A DNA stretch of 64,000 bases from Novosphingobium indicum (GTDB lineage: Bacteria; Pseudomonadota; Alphaproteobacteria; Sphingomonadales; Sphingomonadaceae): assembly GCF_014645195.1 (NCBI RefSeq), contig NZ_BMLK01000011.1:62001-126000 (forward strand), given 5' to 3'. Below the pieces are notes generated by a model. It did not search any database. It had not been told where the DNA came from and worked only from the letters and a program-made list of their open reading frames with translations. A program made the position numbers and the translations under genes. This document shows positions 60,482 through 64,000 of this stretch, one piece after another. Position 1 is the first letter of the stretch. Each line of letters begins with the position of its first letter.

Positions 60482-62586
60482 TCTTCCGGCGCCTGCATGA
60501 AGGAACGGATCAATACGGCGCTATGCGGTTCGAGTTCGTACTGGACCCCGACGGGCATTTCGCCGTGATCCGGCCGGGCGCTGTCTATCAGCAGCGTGCG
60601 CTCGATGGAGGCTCCCGGAAGGTGGAACATCAACGGCGCATCGCCGCCATTGACCAGCAGGTTGACCGCTTCGATCCGCCCATCGGGCAGGGCAATGGCA
60701 CGACGCATCGACAGGCCGCGGCCATGCGGATTGTCCCAGTCGTCCTGCGAAAGCTGTTCGCCGCGTTCGTCCCACCATTCGATGTCGTCGATGCCGTGCC
60801 CCGGCGAATTCTGACCATAGAGAAAAACCGGCGAGCGCAGCGCCACGTGACGTTTTCTTAGATCGGTCAGGCGTGTGACGAAGCGATTCAGCGCTTCGCC
60901 TTCCTCGGTCTCCAGAAGCGACCAGTCGATCCAGCTGATCTCGTTGTCCTGGCAATAGGCATTGTTGTTGCCGTGTTGCGTGCGGCCGAACTCATCCCCG
61001 GCAACCAGCATCGGCGTGCCGAGAGAGGCGAACAGCGTGACCAGCATGGAGCGTTGCACGCGGGCGCGGGTCTCGTTGATTTCCGGATCGTCGGTCGGTC
61101 CTTCGGCGCCCCAGTTGCGCGAGATGTTATGGTCGTGACCGTCGCGGTTGTCCTCGCCATTGGCCTCGTTGTGGCGTTCCTCGTACTGCACCAGATCGGC
61201 GAGGGTGTAGCCGTCGTGACTGGTCAGCAAGTTGATACTGGCCCAAGGGCGCCGGGACCACCGATCGAAGATGTCGCCCGATCCGGCCATGCGCGCGGCC
61301 AGTTCGCCCCGTCGGCCCTCGTCGCCGCGCCAGTAGCTGCGCACGGTATCGCGGTACTTGTCGTTCCATTCGGCAAAGCCGGGCGGGAAGTTGCCGAGCT
61401 GGTAGCCCCCCATGCCCACGTCCCATGGTTCGGTGATGAGCTTCAGGCGGCCCAGGATCGGGTCCTGCCGCACGACGTCGAAGAAACCGGCATTGGGATC
61501 GAAGCCATGCTGGGTGCGGCCCAGTGTCAGGCCCAGGTCGAAGCGGAAACCGTCAATGCCATAGGACGTCGCCCAGTACCGCAGCGAATCCGCAACCATC
61601 TGGATAACGCGTGCATGGCCGAGGTCGAAGGTGTTACCGGTCCCGGTATCGTTGAGACAGTAGCGTGGATCGTCGGGCAGAAGGCGATAGTAGGTCGCGT
61701 TGTCGAGGCCACGCCAGCAGAGTGTCTGGCCGAGTTCGCTGCCCTCGCAGCTGTGGTTGTAGACGACATCGAGGATGACCTCGATCCCCGCTGCATGCAG
61801 CCGCCGGACCGCGACGCGCAGCTCGTCCTGCGTATCGCCGGAGAAGTAGCTCGGTTCGGGGGTGAAGAAGCTGAGCGTGTTGTAGCCCCAGTAATTGCTC
61901 AGCCCTTTTTCCTGCAGGAAGCGGTCCTGCACGAAGGCATGGATCGGCATCAGTTCCAGCGCGGTCACGCCGAGCCTTTTGAGATGCTCGATCACCCTGG
62001 GATGGGCAAGCCCTGCAAACGTGCCGCGCTCCTGCGGCGGTGCATGTTCCAGCAGCTTGGTAAGGCCCTTGGCATGGGCTTCATAGATGACCGTTTCCGA
62101 CCACGGTGTGTTCGGCCGCACGTCGCGGGACCAGTCGAAGCATTCGTGTGTGACCACGGATTTGGGCATGGCCGGAGCGCTGTCGCGCCGATCGAAGCCG
62201 AGGTCGGCCTTGCGCCCGCGGACCGGATAGCCGTGCAGGGCATCGGTCCAGCGCAAGTTGCCGACAAGCCTGCGGGCATAGGGATCGAGCAGCAGCTTGT
62301 TGGGGTTGAACCGGTGGCCTTCGCGCGGCTTGTAGGGGCCATAGGCCCGGTAGCCATAGACAAGGCCGGGACGGGCATAAGGCAGGTAACCGTGCCAGAC
62401 TTCGTCGGTGCAGTCGGGGAGAGTGTAGCGTTGATGCTCGCGCTTGCCGCGCGGATCGAACAGGCACAGTTCGATCTTCTCGGCATTGGCGGAAAAAACT
62501 GCGAAGTTTACGCCAAGGCCGTCGAAACTGGCACCGAGAGGATAGGGCGATCCGCTTTCAAGCCGGTCGGGCAGCGTTTCTGTCAT
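60478..62586 (-). CDS. glgX: Glycogen debranching enzyme
   Basis: A 702-residue GH13 isoamylase-type enzyme cleaving alpha-1,6 branches, feeding TreY with linear glucans. The CBM48-like N-terminus (SGSPYPLGASFDGLGVNFAV) is followed by VVYNHSCEGSELGQTLCWRG, DGFRFDLGLTLGRTQHGF (nucleophile Asp) and KLITEPWDVGMGGYQLGNFP (acid Glu), then LTSHDGYTLADLVQYEERHN. The start at 62586 is the ATG; an in-frame TTG at 62595 is an alternative. It overlaps treZ by 4 bases and lies 15 bases after the DUF2934 gene. Confidence 0.96.
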   Translation of the reverse strand: MTETLPDRLESGSPYPLGASFDGLGVNFAVFSANAEKIELCLFDPRGKREHQRYTLPDCTDEVWHGYLPYARPGLVYGYRAYGPYKPREGHRFNPNKLLLDPYARRLVGNLRWTDALHGYPVRGRKADLGFDRRDSAPAMPKSVVTHECFDWSRDVRPNTPWSETVIYEAHAKGLTKLLEHAPPQERGTFAGLAHPRVIEHLKRLGVTALELMPIHAFVQDRFLQEKGLSNYWGYNTLSFFTPEPSYFSGDTQDELRVAVRRLHAAGIEVILDVVYNHSCEGSELGQTLCWRGLDNATYYRLLPDDPRYCLNDTGTGNTFDLGHARVIQMVADSLRYWATSYGIDGFRFDLGLTLGRTQHGFDPNAGFFDVVRQDPILGRLKLITEPWDVGMGGYQLGNFPPGFAEWNDKYRDTVRSYWRGDEGRRGELAARMAGSGDIFDRWSRRPWASINLLTSHDGYTLADLVQYEERHNEANGEDNRDGHDHNISRNWGAEGPTDDPEINETRARVQRSMLVTLFASLGTPMLVAGDEFGRTQHGNNNAYCQDNEISWIDWSLLETEEGEALNRFVTRLTDLRKRHVALRSPVFLYGQNSPGHGIDDIEWWDERGEQLSQDDWDNPHGRGLSMRRAIALPDGRIEAVNLLVNGGDAPLMFHLPGASIERTLLIDSARPDHGEMPVGVQYELEPHSAVLIRSFMQAPEE

Positions 62587-62601
62587 GGTCGACAAAGCGG
62601 C

Positions 62602-62901
62602 CTAGCTTTCCGACTTGTCTGTGCGCGGTTTTGAAGGCTTGGCCGCTTTGGGCGCAGGGGCAGCCGGTTTCTTCCGCGCCGCGGGCTTCTTTTCCGCAGG
62701 CTTCGGTTCACCCGCGCCGGCAGCCGCTGCAGGCTTTTTCGTCGTCGCCCGTGTGGGGTTCTTGGTGGCAGCCTTGGCCCGTGTTTCCTCAATTTCGCGC
62801 CGGGCCTGTTCCCAATGTGCATCGTGCCTGCCGTGCGGACGGCCTTCCTGCTCCCAAAGCGCGTGGGCACGCTCGCGAATGGCTTTTTCCTGATCAGTCA
62901 T
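62602..62901 (-). CDS. DUF2934-domain protein with Lys/Ala/Pro-rich tail
   Basis: A 99-residue protein. Residues 3-35 fit the DUF2934 signature (IRERAHALWEQEGRPHGRHD, then HWEQARREI). The rest is a basic tail of AAP/KKPAA repeats like those of histone-H1-like proteins. It is the first gene of the trehalose operon. Its function is unknown; DNA association would fit the tail. Confidence 0.85.
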   Translation of the reverse strand: MTDQEKAIRERAHALWEQEGRPHGRHDAHWEQARREIEETRAKAATKNPTRATTKKPAAAAGAGEPKPAEKKPAARKKPAAPAPKAAKPSKPRTDKSES

Positions 62902-63144
62902 AATGCGGGCCCTCTACTTCACGGACATTCCTGCGTCCGGGGAAGGGGATGTAAAATACGCTTTCAGATCGGCTGATCATGACAACGGATGAAAGTGGTT
63001 GGGGTTGCAGGCTTCTGGCACCCAAATTGTTCGAAAGGAAATACCGGATAAAGCTTAATTCTTGCAAGGACTTGGGCTGATTATGTTCTCAGCTGGCCGA
63101 TTTCATTCGGAACGTCCCGCGTCAACGCGCGTTGGATTTGGCAG

Positions 63145-64000
63145 GTGTCTCACACTCGCCAGGGGGATTGGACCTTGCCGCCCGCCTTAGACGAACCGAC
63201 CACCCACTGTCTGGTTGCCATCGATCACGATGCTGCCCAGCTGGGAGAAACACTAGCACAAATCCTTCCCGAAGCTGCGCGATGCGGCTTCGAGGGACTG
63301 GTCTGGCAGCAGGAGCGGTCGCTTTTCGACAGTGCCGGTCCCGTTCCCGATTTCGTGCTGGAGCAATGCAGGCGTAGCGGTCTTTCACCGATCGTCGAAC
63401 TCGATCTTACCCTTTTTCCGCTGGACCACCCGCTGGTCGAACGCCATCCGGCGCTGTTTGCCATCCGCCGCTGGGGTGCGGGCGATGCGCCGATCGATCC
63501 GCGCAAGCAGCGATCGGCGGTGGGGCTGGCGCGGGCGCGGTTGCAGCAGCCGGACGCTGCGATCCTGCTCGATCCATTCGTTGATGCAGCGATGGAGCTC
63601 GTCGATGCCGGAGTAGGCGGTTTTCGTCTGTGCGGCATCGATCGCATCCGGCCAGACTTCCTGTTCCGGTTTTTAACCGCGCTGCGCAAGCGTGCGTCGG
63701 GGTTGCTGATTTTTGCCGATGCCTCGAACATGCCGCGCAGCGACATTCTAGCTCGCGCAGAGCTGGGCTTCGACTTTATCGTAAGCTCGTTCGGATGGTG
63801 GGATTTGCGCGCCTCTTGGTTGGTGGAAGAGGTTGAGGCCCTGCGGCGTGCGGTTCCAATCGTCGCCGAGGTGCGGCCCCCGCAAGTGCGCAGCGACAAC
63901 CCGGCTGAAATCGGTCGCAGCATGATGGCCGCCGCCAGCACCGGCGCAGGCTTCATTGCGCCTCTGGGGGCAGTTCACTTGTGTTCGGAGGCTGCCACGC
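63145..64000 (+). CDS. GH13/GlgE-like protein with degenerate catalytic residues, 3' end outside window
   Basis: The plus-strand frame stays open to the edge (at least 285 residues), divergent from the trehalose operon. Segments follow the GlgE/maltosyltransferase barrel: LTLFPLDHPLVERHPALFAI, VGGFRLCGIDRIRPDFLFRF and LLIFADASNMPRSDIL. In the second, the nucleophile Asp position appears to be Cys (FRLC), and in the third, the acid Glu position is Asp (FAD). It may be a pseudoenzyme. Starts: GTG at 63145, or TTG at 63175 with AGGGGG eight bases upstream. The gap 62902-63144 holds the divergent promoters. Confidence 0.7.
   Translation, partial: MSHTRQGDWTLPPALDEPTTHCLVAIDHDAAQLGETLAQILPEAARCGFEGLVWQQERSLFDSAGPVPDFVLEQCRRSGLSPIVELDLTLFPLDHPLVERHPALFAIRRWGAGDAPIDPRKQRSAVGLARARLQQPDAAILLDPFVDAAMELVDAGVGGFRLCGIDRIRPDFLFRFLTALRKRASGLLIFADASNMPRSDILARAELGFDFIVSSFGWWDLRASWLVEEVEALRRAVPIVAEVRPPQVRSDNPAEIGRSMMAAASTGAGFIAPLGAVHLCSEAAT

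Noticed and set aside
58985..62634. Long plus-strand frames opposite treZ and glgX
   Set aside because: Shadows of the enzymes; no ribosome sites or domains.
1..64000. tRNA, rRNA, riboswitch or CRISPR array
   Set aside because: No cloverleaf, rRNA-like sequence, conserved riboswitch core or spaced direct repeats were recognised on reading both strands; a covariance-model scan was not possible.

Overview
The window looks like a chromosome or megaplasmid segment of a sphingomonad-type alphaproteobacterium (Novosphingobium/Sphingobium-like). The basis is the high GC, a TonB-dependent receptor ending in Phe, DUF2934 and small CspA-like proteins, a TreY/TreZ/GlgX operon, and IS elements that use CTAG targets. 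No tRNA, rRNA or CRISPR array was recognised.

Region 1 (1-33.7 kb) is an accessory catabolic or biotransformation island. It opens with the end of a TonB-dependent receptor. Next comes a coenzyme F420 module: two LLM-class oxidoreductases, the two-domain FO synthase FbiC and an NADPH:F420 oxidoreductase; a third LLM enzyme lies further on. A KstD-like flavoprotein follows. Then comes a two-gene operon of Rieske-oxygenase relatives. One keeps the Rieske cluster ligands but shows no catalytic iron ligands. The other keeps the catalytic iron motif but lacks the Rieske cluster segment. A TetR gene is divergent, with a 24-bp palindrome between, and a putidaredoxin-type ferredoxin is nearby. The rest of the island repeats one theme: three PAPS-type sulfotransferases, three DUF1214 proteins and four SDRs, with VOC and SnoaL-like proteins, a phosphotransferase, a tyrosine phosphatase, an MFS transporter and AraC/TetR regulators. 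The content suggests uptake and stepwise redox conversion of a hydrophobic, possibly steroid-like substrate, with sulfonation. The substrate cannot be read from the sequence.

Region 2 (30.1-49.7 kb) is scarred by rearrangement. An IS701-type and an IS5/IS427-type element sit end to end at one CTAG target. Gene remnants include a sulfatase with an internal deletion, a GSU2403-type fragment, a groEL 3' end fused tail-to-tail with a dabB 3' end, an NTF2 fragment, an IS481 transposase start, and a truncated globin fused tail-to-tail with a truncated DUF3604 lipoprotein. Intact genes between them are dabA (inorganic-carbon uptake), an ECF sigma/anti-sigma pair divergent from a secreted subtilase and an Ala/Gly/Ser-rich secreted protein, an alpha/beta hydrolase with its TetR regulator, and an aldehyde dehydrogenase. 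A 262-bp MITE-like element with nested inverted repeats follows the TetR gene.

Region 3 (50-64 kb) is a carbohydrate and stress-related block. It holds a GH130 glycosidase with a GT4 glycosyltransferase, a run of very small minus-strand genes, a short AT-rich island, and the operon DUF2934-glgX-treZ-treY for glycogen-to-trehalose conversion. A divergent GH13/GlgE-like protein with apparently degenerate catalytic residues runs off the end.
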